Origin: Halobacteriales archaeon QS_8_69_26
GTDB lineage: Archaea; Halobacteriota; Halobacteria; Halobacteriales; SW-7-71-33
Assembly: GCA_003023195.1 (NCBI GenBank)
Contig: PXRX01000023.1
Span: 1 to 64,000, forward strand
DNA: 64,000 bases
Direction: 5' to 3'
Shown: piece by piece, positions 8,096 through 15,716 of the stretch
How positions within the stretch are numbered: the first letter of the stretch is position 1
How the letters are laid out: every line of letters begins with the position of its first letter
The notes under the pieces: model-generated
Databases searched by the model: none
What the model was told of the DNA's origin: nothing
The model's input: only the letters and a program-made list of their open reading frames with translations
Program-made: the position numbers and the translations under genes

Positions 8096-8500
8096 ATGCC
8101 AACGCTCAAAGTCACCGTCGGCGACCGCGACCGACTCGACGAGCGAACGCGCCGCCGGATCGAGGCAGCGGCGGCGGGCGAGGAGGTGGACGACGCCCAG
8201 CCGGTCCTCAACGTCGGCTCCTACGCGGAGTTGAGCCGGCTGTTGAGCGAGACGAACCTGGAACTGCTCGACGCCATCGCCTCCCACGACCCCGAAAGCA
8301 TAACCGAAACCGCCGAACTGGTCGACCGGGACTACAGGGAGGTCCACCGCAACCTGTCGGAACTCGCTGACGTCGGCGTGATCGACTTCGAGGGCGACGG
8401 GGTCGGTGGGCCGAAGAAACCGATCCTGGCCTACGACGGCCTCGAAGTCGATGTCCCGTTCGCCGACGCTACGGAGGATCCCGGCGTCACGACGCCCTGA
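8096..8500 (+). CDS. HVO_A0114-family HTH DNA-binding protein, putative antitoxin
   Basis: A 134-residue MarR-like winged-HTH protein. The signature SETNLELLDAIASHDPESITETAELVDRDYREVHRNLSELADVGVIDF (about 56-104) holds the helix-turn-helix and wing, followed by GLEVDVPF. Family members sit next to small DUF6516 or related genes. It probably represses its own operon through the 7713-7730 palindrome. The ATG at 8096 fits family N-termini; an upstream ATG (8054) would overlap the toxin-like gene and is less likely. Confidence 0.88.
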   Translation: MPTLKVTVGDRDRLDERTRRRIEAAAAGEEVDDAQPVLNVGSYAELSRLLSETNLELLDAIASHDPESITETAELVDRDYREVHRNLSELADVGVIDFEGDGVGGPKKPILAYDGLEVDVPFADATEDPGVTTP

Positions 8501-8596
8501 GCGAGGGACGGTCCGCAACCGGCGTCACCGTCGCCCTGGCGACGACCCCGGTCCGATCCCGGGACGTTCTTGTCGTCCCCGGTCGGATGGGGGCGC

Positions 8597-9808
8597 ATGA
8601 CGGACCCGTCCGCGGACGGAACCAGTGGGGGCCTGGCGGCCGGCCTCGGGCGGGGATCGGCGGTGCTCGCGGTGCTCACGGTTCAGGTCGTCGCGTTCTG
8701 GGCGGCCACCGCGGCGGGGCGGCCGACGCTGTACGCCCTGTTCGCGATGGCGAGCGCCGGCGTCATCGCGGCGGCGACCGGCGGAGGGCTCCGGGGTGCG
8801 CTGGCGGCCGTCGCCGGCACCCTCCTGCTCGGTGCGCTCTGGTGGGTCGCCGGCCACCCGCTGTTCGCAGCGGCGCTCCGGCCCCTGGCCGACCTCCTCG
8901 CCGGGATCCCACTCGTGGGGTCCCTGGTGCCGACCGATCCCGGCCCGCGGGGGCCGTGGGTGTTCCTGCTGGGACCGGTGGCGCTCTCGGGGGTCGTGGC
9001 ACTCGCGGACGAGGCCTGGACCGGCGTCGCCGCGGCGACCCTGGGGTCGGTCCTGGTGGTGGCGCTCGGCCTGCCCGTCGCGCTGTTTCTCGCCCGGCAG
9101 GACCCGGACCTCGTGCTGTCGGCGGCCCGCGACCCGGAGGTGAGCGCGATGCTGTTCCTCTCGGTGTACGCGCCGCTGCTGGCGGCCGGGGTCGCCGTCG
9201 TGTTCGGGGTGCCACTGGCCCACCTCCTCGCACGGGGGTTCCCCGGTCAGGCGGTCGTCGAGAGCCTCGTGGACCTGCCGCTGGTGGTGCCCCACTCGGT
9301 CGCCGGGTTGCTGGTCCTGTTCGGCTTCGGCGAGGGCGGGGCATTCCCGGGACTCACGGTGCTGGGCGGCCTGGCTGGGATGGTGCTGGCGCTGACCTTC
9401 GTCTCCGCGCCGTTCGCCGTCAACGCCGCCCGCGAGGCCATCGAGTCGGTTCCCCGGGAGTACGACCGGGCCGCGCGGGTCCACGGCGCCGGTCCCCTCG
9501 GGACCTTCCTCCGGGTGACCCTCCCGCTGTCCTACCGCGGGATCCTGACTGGCGGGGTGCTCGCCTGGGCGCGGGCCGTCTCGGAGTTCGGCGCGGTCGC
9601 AATCGTCGCCTACAGCGTCACCTACCTCTCGCCGGCGACCGGCCGCGAGGTAACCACCCAGCACGCGCCCGTGTTCATCTACAACACCTACGTCACCGCG
9701 GGCCTGGCCGAGAGCGGCGCTGTCGCGACCCTCCTGCTGGCGCTTTCCGGTGCGATCTTCCTGGCGATCCGGTGGCTCGCCTACGACGGGACGGGGGGAG
9801 TGCTGTGA
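8597..9808 (+). CDS. ABC permease, molybdate/tungstate type, with extended N-terminus
   Basis: A 403-residue permease. The C-terminal half (from about 165) is a standard six-helix binding-protein-dependent transporter domain. Its EAA loop (AREAIESVPREYDRAARVHGAGPL) contacts the ATPase, and LVVPHSVAGLLVLFGF is typical of WtpB/ModB. The first ~160 residues add about five extra membrane helices not normal for the family. The ATPase follows 52 bp downstream. No substrate-binding protein is encoded next to it. Molybdate or tungstate is inferred from family resemblance; sulfate is possible. Confidence 0.85.
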   Translation: MTDPSADGTSGGLAAGLGRGSAVLAVLTVQVVAFWAATAAGRPTLYALFAMASAGVIAAATGGGLRGALAAVAGTLLLGALWWVAGHPLFAAALRPLADLLAGIPLVGSLVPTDPGPRGPWVFLLGPVALSGVVALADEAWTGVAAATLGSVLVVALGLPVALFLARQDPDLVLSAARDPEVSAMLFLSVYAPLLAAGVAVVFGVPLAHLLARGFPGQAVVESLVDLPLVVPHSVAGLLVLFGFGEGGAFPGLTVLGGLAGMVLALTFVSAPFAVNAAREAIESVPREYDRAARVHGAGPLGTFLRVTLPLSYRGILTGGVLAWARAVSEFGAVAIVAYSVTYLSPATGREVTTQHAPVFIYNTYVTAGLAESGAVATLLLALSGAIFLAIRWLAYDGTGGVL

Positions 9809-9860
9809 CGGCGGGTCGTCGGAGAAACGGCGGCGGGACAGAGTCAGGGGGTGATCCGTC

Positions 9861-10853
9861 GTGACCCTGGCCGTCGAGGTGGCCCGGCGGTTCACCGCGG
9901 CGGGGGCCGACCCCTTCGAGGTCGATGTGGACCTGACGGTCCGCGAGGGCGAGACGCTGGTGGTCCTCGGCCCCTCGGGGAGCGGCAAGACACTCCTCCT
10001 GGAGTGCGTGGCCGGCTTCCACGACCACGAGGGGCGGGTCGCCCTGGACGGCCGCGAGGTGACCGGCCTGCCCCCGGAGGACCGGGGCTTCGGCTTCGTC
10101 TTCCAGGACTACGCCCTGTTCCCGCACGTGACCGTCCGGGAGAACGTCGCCTTCGGGGAGCCGTACCACCCCGGCGCGCGCGACCCCGACGAACTGCTCG
10201 CGGACCTGGGGGTCGCGGACCTCGCCGACCGCCGCCCGCCGACGCTCTCGGGCGGCGAGGCCCAGCGAGTCGCCCTGGCCCGCTCGCTCGCCGTCGACCC
10301 CGACGCCCTCCTGCTGGACGAACCCCTCTCGTCGCTGGACGTCCCCACCCGGCAGTCACTCCGGGACGACCTGGCCGGGATCCTGGCGGGTGTGACCGCC
10401 CTTTACGTCACCCACGACCGGACCACCGCCAGGGCCCTGGCCGACCGGGTCGCGGTCATGCGGGAGGGCGAGGTGGAGCAGGTCGGATCCCCCGAGGCGG
10501 TCTTCGAGCGCCCGGCGTCCGCGTTCGTCGCACGGTTCACCGGCGCGAACTGCCTCCGGGCCGCCGACCTGCCGGAGGGGGCAGTTCCGGAGGGTGCCGA
10601 TACCCTGGCGATCCGACCCGAGCACGTGGTCCTCACGCCGGCCGACTCCCCGCCCGCGGGGGACGGGCCCACGGTGGCGGGAACGACTGTCGAGGGCCGG
10701 GTCGACTCCGTCGTCAGGGAGGACGCCGCCCACCGCGTCCGCGTCGCCGTCGGCGAGGCTCGAGTGGACGTCTTCGCGGACGACCCGCCCGCGCCCGGGG
10801 ACACGGTCGTTCTCGGGTTCCCGGACGACCGGGTGACGGCACTGTCCGAGTGA
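9861..10853 (+). CDS. ABC transporter ATP-binding protein, molybdate/tungstate type
   Basis: A 330-residue ATPase starting at GTG. Walker A is GPSGSGKT (about 39-46), the Q-loop is VFQDYALFPHVTV, the signature is LSGGEAQRVALARSL, Walker B is ALLLDEPLSSLD, and the switch His is in YVTHDR. The C-terminal part (about 235-330) forms a MOP/TOBE-like regulatory domain (LAIRPEHVVL...VVLGFPDDRVTAL), as in WtpC/ModC. It partners the preceding permease. The missing binding protein must be encoded elsewhere. Confidence 0.93.
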   Translation: MTLAVEVARRFTAAGADPFEVDVDLTVREGETLVVLGPSGSGKTLLLECVAGFHDHEGRVALDGREVTGLPPEDRGFGFVFQDYALFPHVTVRENVAFGEPYHPGARDPDELLADLGVADLADRRPPTLSGGEAQRVALARSLAVDPDALLLDEPLSSLDVPTRQSLRDDLAGILAGVTALYVTHDRTTARALADRVAVMREGEVEQVGSPEAVFERPASAFVARFTGANCLRAADLPEGAVPEGADTLAIRPEHVVLTPADSPPAGDGPTVAGTTVEGRVDSVVREDAAHRVRVAVGEARVDVFADDPPAPGDTVVLGFPDDRVTALSE

Positions 10854-10985
10854 GGGCCGGTGGGATCGGTCTCGCGGGGTCGACGGGTCCGTGTGGGCGA
10901 GGTCGGTGGCGAGCGTCGGACGGACCCTCGCTACTCCGTCCAACGGATCCACGAGACGTATGCTCGCCCCCCGACAGTGCCCGCC

Positions 10986-11801
10986 ATGACCGAAACGCTG
11001 CCGGAGACCCGGACGGACGAACCGGTCACGGTCGAGTCGCTGGCGAGGGACCTCGGATCGCTCGGCGTCGCGGCCGGCGGGACGGTACTCGTCCACGGGT
11101 CGCTCTCCTCGCTGGGGTGGGTCGCTGGCGGGGCACCCGCCGTCGTGGACGCCCTCCTTCGGGTCGTCGGAGAGGACGGGACGGCGGTGATGCCGACCCA
11201 CTCCCCGGGGAACATGGAGCCCTCGCGCATGGAGCACCCGCCTGTCCTCGAGTCGTGGTACGACACCATACGGGAGACCATGCCGCCGTACCGCCCGGAA
11301 CTCACCCCGACCCAGGGCATGGGTGCCATCGCCGAGTGCTTCCGTTCGTACCCGGGCGTCCGCCGGAGCGACCACCCGCAACACTCCTTCGCCGCGTGGG
11401 GGGCCGACGCCGGGTTCGTCACCGAGGACCACTCGCTCTCCTACTCGCTCGGCGAGGGATCGCCCCTGGCCCGCGTCTACGACCTGGAGGGGGACGTGCT
11501 CTTCCTCGGGACGACCCACGCGACGAACACGTCGCTCCACCTCGCGGAGTACCGGGCGGACCTGGACGCCCCCACGATGGACTGCGCGAGCGCGATGCTG
11601 GTCGACGGGGATCGCGAGTTGGTGGAGTGGGAGGACCGCCACATCGACGACTCGGACTTCCCGGACTGTGGCACCGACTTCGAGCGGGAGCGACCGGACG
11701 CCTTCGAGACCGGTCAAGTCGGGGCCGCCGACGCGAAACTGATCGACCAGCGAGCACTGATCGACTTCGCTGTCGACTGGTTCGAGGCGAACCGGGACTG
11801 A
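10986..11801 (+). CDS. AAC(3)-family N-acetyltransferase
   Basis: A 271-residue member of the aminoglycoside 3-N-acetyltransferase / YokD family. Family markers include the N-terminal GTVLVHGSLSSLGWVAGG, the central VMPTHSPGN, RRSDHPQHSFAAWG (His-rich catalytic region, about 122-135), and GDVLFLGTTHATNTSLHLAEYRA. These enzymes transfer acetyl from acetyl-CoA to an amine. Archaeal ribosomes are poorly sensitive to most aminoglycosides, so a native substrate other than an antibiotic is more likely. It is monocistronic. Confidence 0.9.
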   Translation: MTETLPETRTDEPVTVESLARDLGSLGVAAGGTVLVHGSLSSLGWVAGGAPAVVDALLRVVGEDGTAVMPTHSPGNMEPSRMEHPPVLESWYDTIRETMPPYRPELTPTQGMGAIAECFRSYPGVRRSDHPQHSFAAWGADAGFVTEDHSLSYSLGEGSPLARVYDLEGDVLFLGTTHATNTSLHLAEYRADLDAPTMDCASAMLVDGDRELVEWEDRHIDDSDFPDCGTDFERERPDAFETGQVGAADAKLIDQRALIDFAVDWFEANRD

Positions 11802-11872
11802 CGCCCGGTTCCCCCTGCGTCGTGTTCGGTGTCGTCGCCGGACCTTTGGGGAACGCCCGCCTTCGAACGGAC

Positions 11873-12556
11873 GTGACCACCTGGGGCGACCTCTTCGGCC
11901 GCGCCGAGGAGTACGACGCGCCCACGGAATCGATCCGTGAGTCCCTGGCCGAGCGCCGCGAGCGGCGTGCCCGGGGCGACGACGGTGCAGACCGGGAGAG
12001 ATCGATTGCGGCAGAAGAATCTCCGACAGAGACCGACGATCCGGACTCGACGACGGTTCCCGACGAACCGGACCCGACGACGGTTCCCGACGAACCGGAC
12101 CCGACGAGGGTGGTCGCCGACGCGGACGTGCTGGCGGCGGACCTGCTGGTCGGCGGGCCCGCCCGGGCGGCGCTCGACAGGGTGCGCGAGCACTCCTGGA
12201 TGAACCTGGTGGCGAGCGATCCCTTGCTTGCCGACGCCGAGGCGGTGGTCGCGGGCCTGGCGGACGCGGCCCTGGGGGCGGACTGGCGGGCCAGGGCCGG
12301 GCGAGAGCGGGTCCGCGTCGAGCACCCGGCGGGCGACCACCCCGGGCTGGCGTCGGCCTACCGGGGGGGCGCGGCCCACCTGTTCACCTTCGACGAGGGA
12401 CTGGCGAGCGTCCGGACGGGGCTGAGCGTCCAGCCCTACGCCGGTCTGAGCGTCCGCCATCCCGACGCGTTCGCGACCGTGTTCGACGCCGCGGGCCTCT
12501 ATCGGACGGTCGCGCAGGGGGACTACCCCGGACCGGACCGGGACCCGCGGGGGTAG
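11873..12556 (+). CDS. PIN-like haloarchaeal protein
   Basis: A 227-residue protein starting at GTG. An N-terminal helix (LFGRAEEYDAPTESIRESLAERRERR) is followed by a variable acidic linker carrying a 27-bp tandem duplication (TTVPDEPDP repeated). The domain from about 82 (RVVADADVLAADLLVGGPARAAL) has acidic residues where PIN nucleases hold metal: ADADVLAADLL, ASDPLLADAE and FTFDEGLAS. It resembles haloarchaeal PIN-like DUF families. Nuclease activity is inferred from the fold only. Confidence 0.75.
   Translation: MTTWGDLFGRAEEYDAPTESIRESLAERRERRARGDDGADRERSIAAEESPTETDDPDSTTVPDEPDPTTVPDEPDPTRVVADADVLAADLLVGGPARAALDRVREHSWMNLVASDPLLADAEAVVAGLADAALGADWRARAGRERVRVEHPAGDHPGLASAYRGGAAHLFTFDEGLASVRTGLSVQPYAGLSVRHPDAFATVFDAAGLYRTVAQGDYPGPDRDPRG
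12049..12110. repeat. 27-bp tandem duplication inside PIN-like gene
   Basis: GACGACGG starts at 12049 and 12076, and a diverging third copy starts at 12103, a constant 27 bp apart. The duplication keeps the reading frame and encodes TTVPDEPDP twice in a disordered linker. Confidence 0.85.
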
Positions 12557-12573
12557 GAGCCGCCGGTAGTGTT

Positions 12574-12582
12574 GTATATTTA
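12574..12582 (+). promoter_or_regulatory. TATA box upstream of the DUF4157 gene
   Basis: GTATATTTAAC stands out in a GC-rich gap. With usual archaeal spacing, transcription would start near 12605, giving a short leader before the ATG at 12659. It supports independent transcription of the large DUF4157 gene. Confidence 0.55.
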
Positions 12583-12658
12583 ACACCGTTCGGCCCGGCC
12601 CCACGTCCGTGGGAGGGACGGGGATCGGGCGGGTTTCGGTCGGAGTGGGGCAAGAGTT

Positions 12659-15600
12659 ATGACAAGGGCGGGAGATACGGGAAACGAACGTACCGGCGGC
12701 GATCCGACCGCCGGTTCCCGCACATCCATGAGTCGGAAGGTCGCCCGGACCCGCGCCGAGCGCGGGTCACGGACGGGAGAGCGGAGCGGGCGCGACGGGC
12801 CGACCAGAGCCAAGTCCGGGTCTGAGTCCGAGTCCGCCGACCGTCGCGTCGAGTCCCTCCACCGCTCGGCCGGCAACCAGGCCATGCAGTCGGCCGACCG
12901 AGGCGGCACCACGTCGTCCGGGGGGTCGGCGACGGTGGACCGGTCACCTGCCCAGGAGAGCGAGTCCGGTGAGGGGGACCGCGAGTCCGGAGAGAGCGAT
13001 ACTGCAGACCGCGAGTCCGAGGACGGCTTCGAGACGGCCGTCGACCGCGTGATGCGATCGACCGGGGACACCAGGGCCGGCGGCACCTCGCCCGTCGGGG
13101 ACGGCGGCACACCACCGGGAGGAACCGGCGGGCCCACGGGAGGCGCGGACGGGTCGGGGGGATCGGTCGAGGAAGTCGACCCCCAGACAGTCCGCCAGAA
13201 ACAGCGGCAGGGAAACGTCGAGGTGGTCGACGTCAGGTCGCCGACGAGCTTCCGTGACGGCCACGTCCCGGGCGCGAAGAACGTCCCCCTCGGCGAGGTG
13301 GCCCGCAAGCCGAGTACCGTGGGCGACGCCGACGAGGTGGTCTCCTGTTGTCGCTCGGGGAACCGGTCGGAGGACGCGGCCCGGATGATAGCGTCCGAGG
13401 GGGGCGCCGACCGGGTGCTGAACATGGAGGGCGGCTACGAGCGGTGGCAACGTGAGGTGGGCGAGGCCGACGGATCGGGCGGCGGTGGCGCCGCCGGGAC
13501 GACCGGTGGCACGGCAGGTGACGGCGAGAGCGGAAGCCAACCGGCGCTCGGGGATGGACAGTTGCAGGCCAAACTGTCGATCAGCCAGCCCGGAGACAGG
13601 AACGAGCGGGAGGCCGAACGGGTCGCGGAGGAAGTGATGAAGATGGACGACCCGCGTGAGTCCGCCGGTGCCGGGATGGCTGGCGGGGCCGCCGGTAGGA
13701 CCGTCGCGGCCGCCGGCGGGACCGCGACGGCCTCCGGCGCACCGACCGGCGGCGCCGGGACGGCCGCCGGACCGACCGCTTCGTGCGGGGGCCGGGAGGC
13801 GGCGACCTGTTCGGAGTGTGGCGAGGACCTCCAGCGGTCGACGTGCTCGACCTGTGGCGAGACGATCCAGCGAGCGTGTGCCTGCGAGGAGGAACTCCAG
13901 CGGTCGGCCTGCTCGGAGTGCGAGGACGACGGCGTCCAGCGCTCGGCCGAGGACGGGAACGGAGGCGGCGACGTCGAGAGCAAGATATCTGCGGCCCGGA
14001 AGGGAGGCCAGCCCCTCTCTGACGAGACGCGGTCGTTCTTCGAACCTCGGTTCGGCGCGGACTTCTCCGACGTGACGGTCCACACGGGGAGCGAGGCCGA
14101 CGAGGCGGCGAGGGCGGTCGACGCCGAGGCGTTCACCGTCGGCACCGACGTCGTGTTCCGGGAGGGGGCCTACAATCCGGGGACCCAGGGCGGGAAGGAA
14201 CTGCTCGCCCACGAACTCACTCACGTCACCCAGCAGAACGACGTGTCGGCCGAGGGCGGGGGCGTCCAGCGCCAGGCCGCGAAGAAGGGTGGGGGCGGAG
14301 AGAGCGAGGGCGTCGCCCAGGAGAGCCGGGTCACGGGGAGCGAACCGTTCCTCCCCCTGCAGATAAGCTGTCTCAGGCAAGCAGGCGCCTGTGGGATGGG
14401 GTCGATGGCCCTCCCGCAATTGAACGAGGTCTGCCGGGCCAGCGGCTTCGCGCCGGTGCCACCCACCAACTACGAGGGACCGGACCTCACCCAGGAGGAC
14501 CTGCAGTGTGGCACGTCCCTGGGGAAGATCGTCGCCCGGACGGTGGACGAAGTCTACTCGGGGTGGCTGAGCACCCTGCCGGACTGTCCCTGCACGGTCG
14601 AGGGGGCCAAACAGCACGGCGAGTTCGAGAACACGAAGGGGCCCTGGTCGGAGAACATGCACGCCGGGGCGGAGTACGACTTCCGGGCGACCGGCTACTC
14701 CAGCGTCGGCGACACGCACCACGGCCAGCAGTGTATGTACGACGCCGCCGGCCAACTGATCACGGAGGGCGAGGGCCGGGGAACCCCCGACGTGTGGGGG
14801 CCCAAGCCGCTGACCTACTGGCCCTACCACCGCGCCATCGACATCGTCCCCTCCCAGGACCTCTCGGCGGACGAGTACCGGGACATCTGGACGCCCAACA
14901 CGGGCAAGGACTGTGCGTCCAACACCACCGGCGTGAGGATGGAAGACGGCCAGGAAGTCGCCGCCGGTGCGGGCGGTGCCGCCGCCGGCGGTCCGAAGGA
15001 GAAGGGCGGCGGTGGATCCGGCGGCGGTGGGTCCGCCGGCGGGACGGGCGGCGGGAGTTCCGGTGGCTGCGGGTCCAGCGGCTGGGAGTACGACGTCGAC
15101 GGCTGTAGCGTCCCCGACGTCGCGACCGCCAAGGGCGGCGGGTTCAAGGGGTGGGACGCCAACGTCTTCGACTCCGCGAACAAGCCGATGGGCGAGGACG
15201 GCGTCGAGTTCGGGGCAGGAGGGAGCAGTAGCGACCTCCCCTGTGACGTCCACGACCGGGACTACCAGACCTGCAAGTCCGAGTTCGACGAGAACAAGCT
15301 CTCGGAGGTGCCCCCGCCCGAGAACTTCGACAGCCACGAGGCACTCTGGCAGACCTACCGGGAGGCGGGCGCGCTGCTGGTCGACTTCTCCTGGAAGGAG
15401 GAGGCCGACAAGAAGTTCGAGGAGGGCATGAAACAGCAGTGCGCCGAGAGGTACGAGGGCGAGACCGCCTGGTTCTCGGACACCCCCTACGAGGACTGCG
15501 TCGAGACGGCCGAGATGTACCACGCCGGCGTCAGCGACGCCTTCTCGGACGCCTACCGGAAGCGCCAGTACCAGGCCTGCACCTGCGAACTCCAGCACAA

Positions 15601-15682
15601 CCCCGAGTCGGTCGGTGTCAGCGAGAAGGGCTTCTGGCGGAACGTCCCGGGAGTCGGCGAGGGAGCGGCGATACCCTGGTGA
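12659..15682 (+). CDS. DUF4157 (eCIS core-domain) multidomain protein with rhodanese and PLA2-like domains
   Basis: A 1007-residue protein without signal peptide. Residues 65-78 (ESLHRSAGNQAMQS) match the AGNxAv motif common near the N-terminus of eCIS-associated proteins. Residues ~174-268 form a rhodanese domain (NVEVVDVRSPTSFRDGHVPGAKN; active loop CRSGNRS with Cys231). Residues 302-327 (LQAKLSISQPGDRNEREAER) and the DUF4157 metalloprotease-like domain (~440-528, HELTH at 519-523) follow; between them lie four Cys-pair/LQR repeats (383-428). A Cys-rich domain of unknown type spans ~568-760. After a Gly-rich hinge, ~808-1007 carries PCDVHDRDY (861-869), the catalytic pattern of prokaryotic phospholipase A2. 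I infer an injected or released effector. No eCIS sheath, tube or baseplate gene is in the window. Confidence 0.9.
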   Translation: MTRAGDTGNERTGGDPTAGSRTSMSRKVARTRAERGSRTGERSGRDGPTRAKSGSESESADRRVESLHRSAGNQAMQSADRGGTTSSGGSATVDRSPAQESESGEGDRESGESDTADRESEDGFETAVDRVMRSTGDTRAGGTSPVGDGGTPPGGTGGPTGGADGSGGSVEEVDPQTVRQKQRQGNVEVVDVRSPTSFRDGHVPGAKNVPLGEVARKPSTVGDADEVVSCCRSGNRSEDAARMIASEGGADRVLNMEGGYERWQREVGEADGSGGGGAAGTTGGTAGDGESGSQPALGDGQLQAKLSISQPGDRNEREAERVAEEVMKMDDPRESAGAGMAGGAAGRTVAAAGGTATASGAPTGGAGTAAGPTASCGGREAATCSECGEDLQRSTCSTCGETIQRACACEEELQRSACSECEDDGVQRSAEDGNGGGDVESKISAARKGGQPLSDETRSFFEPRFGADFSDVTVHTGSEADEAARAVDAEAFTVGTDVVFREGAYNPGTQGGKELLAHELTHVTQQNDVSAEGGGVQRQAAKKGGGGESEGVAQESRVTGSEPFLPLQISCLRQAGACGMGSMALPQLNEVCRASGFAPVPPTNYEGPDLTQEDLQCGTSLGKIVARTVDEVYSGWLSTLPDCPCTVEGAKQHGEFENTKGPWSENMHAGAEYDFRATGYSSVGDTHHGQQCMYDAAGQLITEGEGRGTPDVWGPKPLTYWPYHRAIDIVPSQDLSADEYRDIWTPNTGKDCASNTTGVRMEDGQEVAAGAGGAAAGGPKEKGGGGSGGGGSAGGTGGGSSGGCGSSGWEYDVDGCSVPDVATAKGGGFKGWDANVFDSANKPMGEDGVEFGAGGSSSDLPCDVHDRDYQTCKSEFDENKLSEVPPPENFDSHEALWQTYREAGALLVDFSWKEEADKKFEEGMKQQCAERYEGETAWFSDTPYEDCVETAEMYHAGVSDAFSDAYRKRQYQACTCELQHNPESVGVSEKGFWRNVPGVGEGAAIPW

Positions 15683-15716
15683 TCCGGCCTTCCAGGGTGT
15701 GGCGAAAGAGCCGGGA

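Noticed and set aside
10986-11801. Clinical-type aminoglycoside resistance gene
   Set aside because: The AAC(3) fold is present, but the gene is acidic and chromosomal among housekeeping genes with no mobile element; a native substrate is more likely.
12944-15598. Long open frame of 884 codons on the minus strand
   Set aside because: It is the antisense of the DUF4157 gene; composition is Leu/Arg/Val-rich without protein-like motifs, a common artefact in GC-rich DNA.
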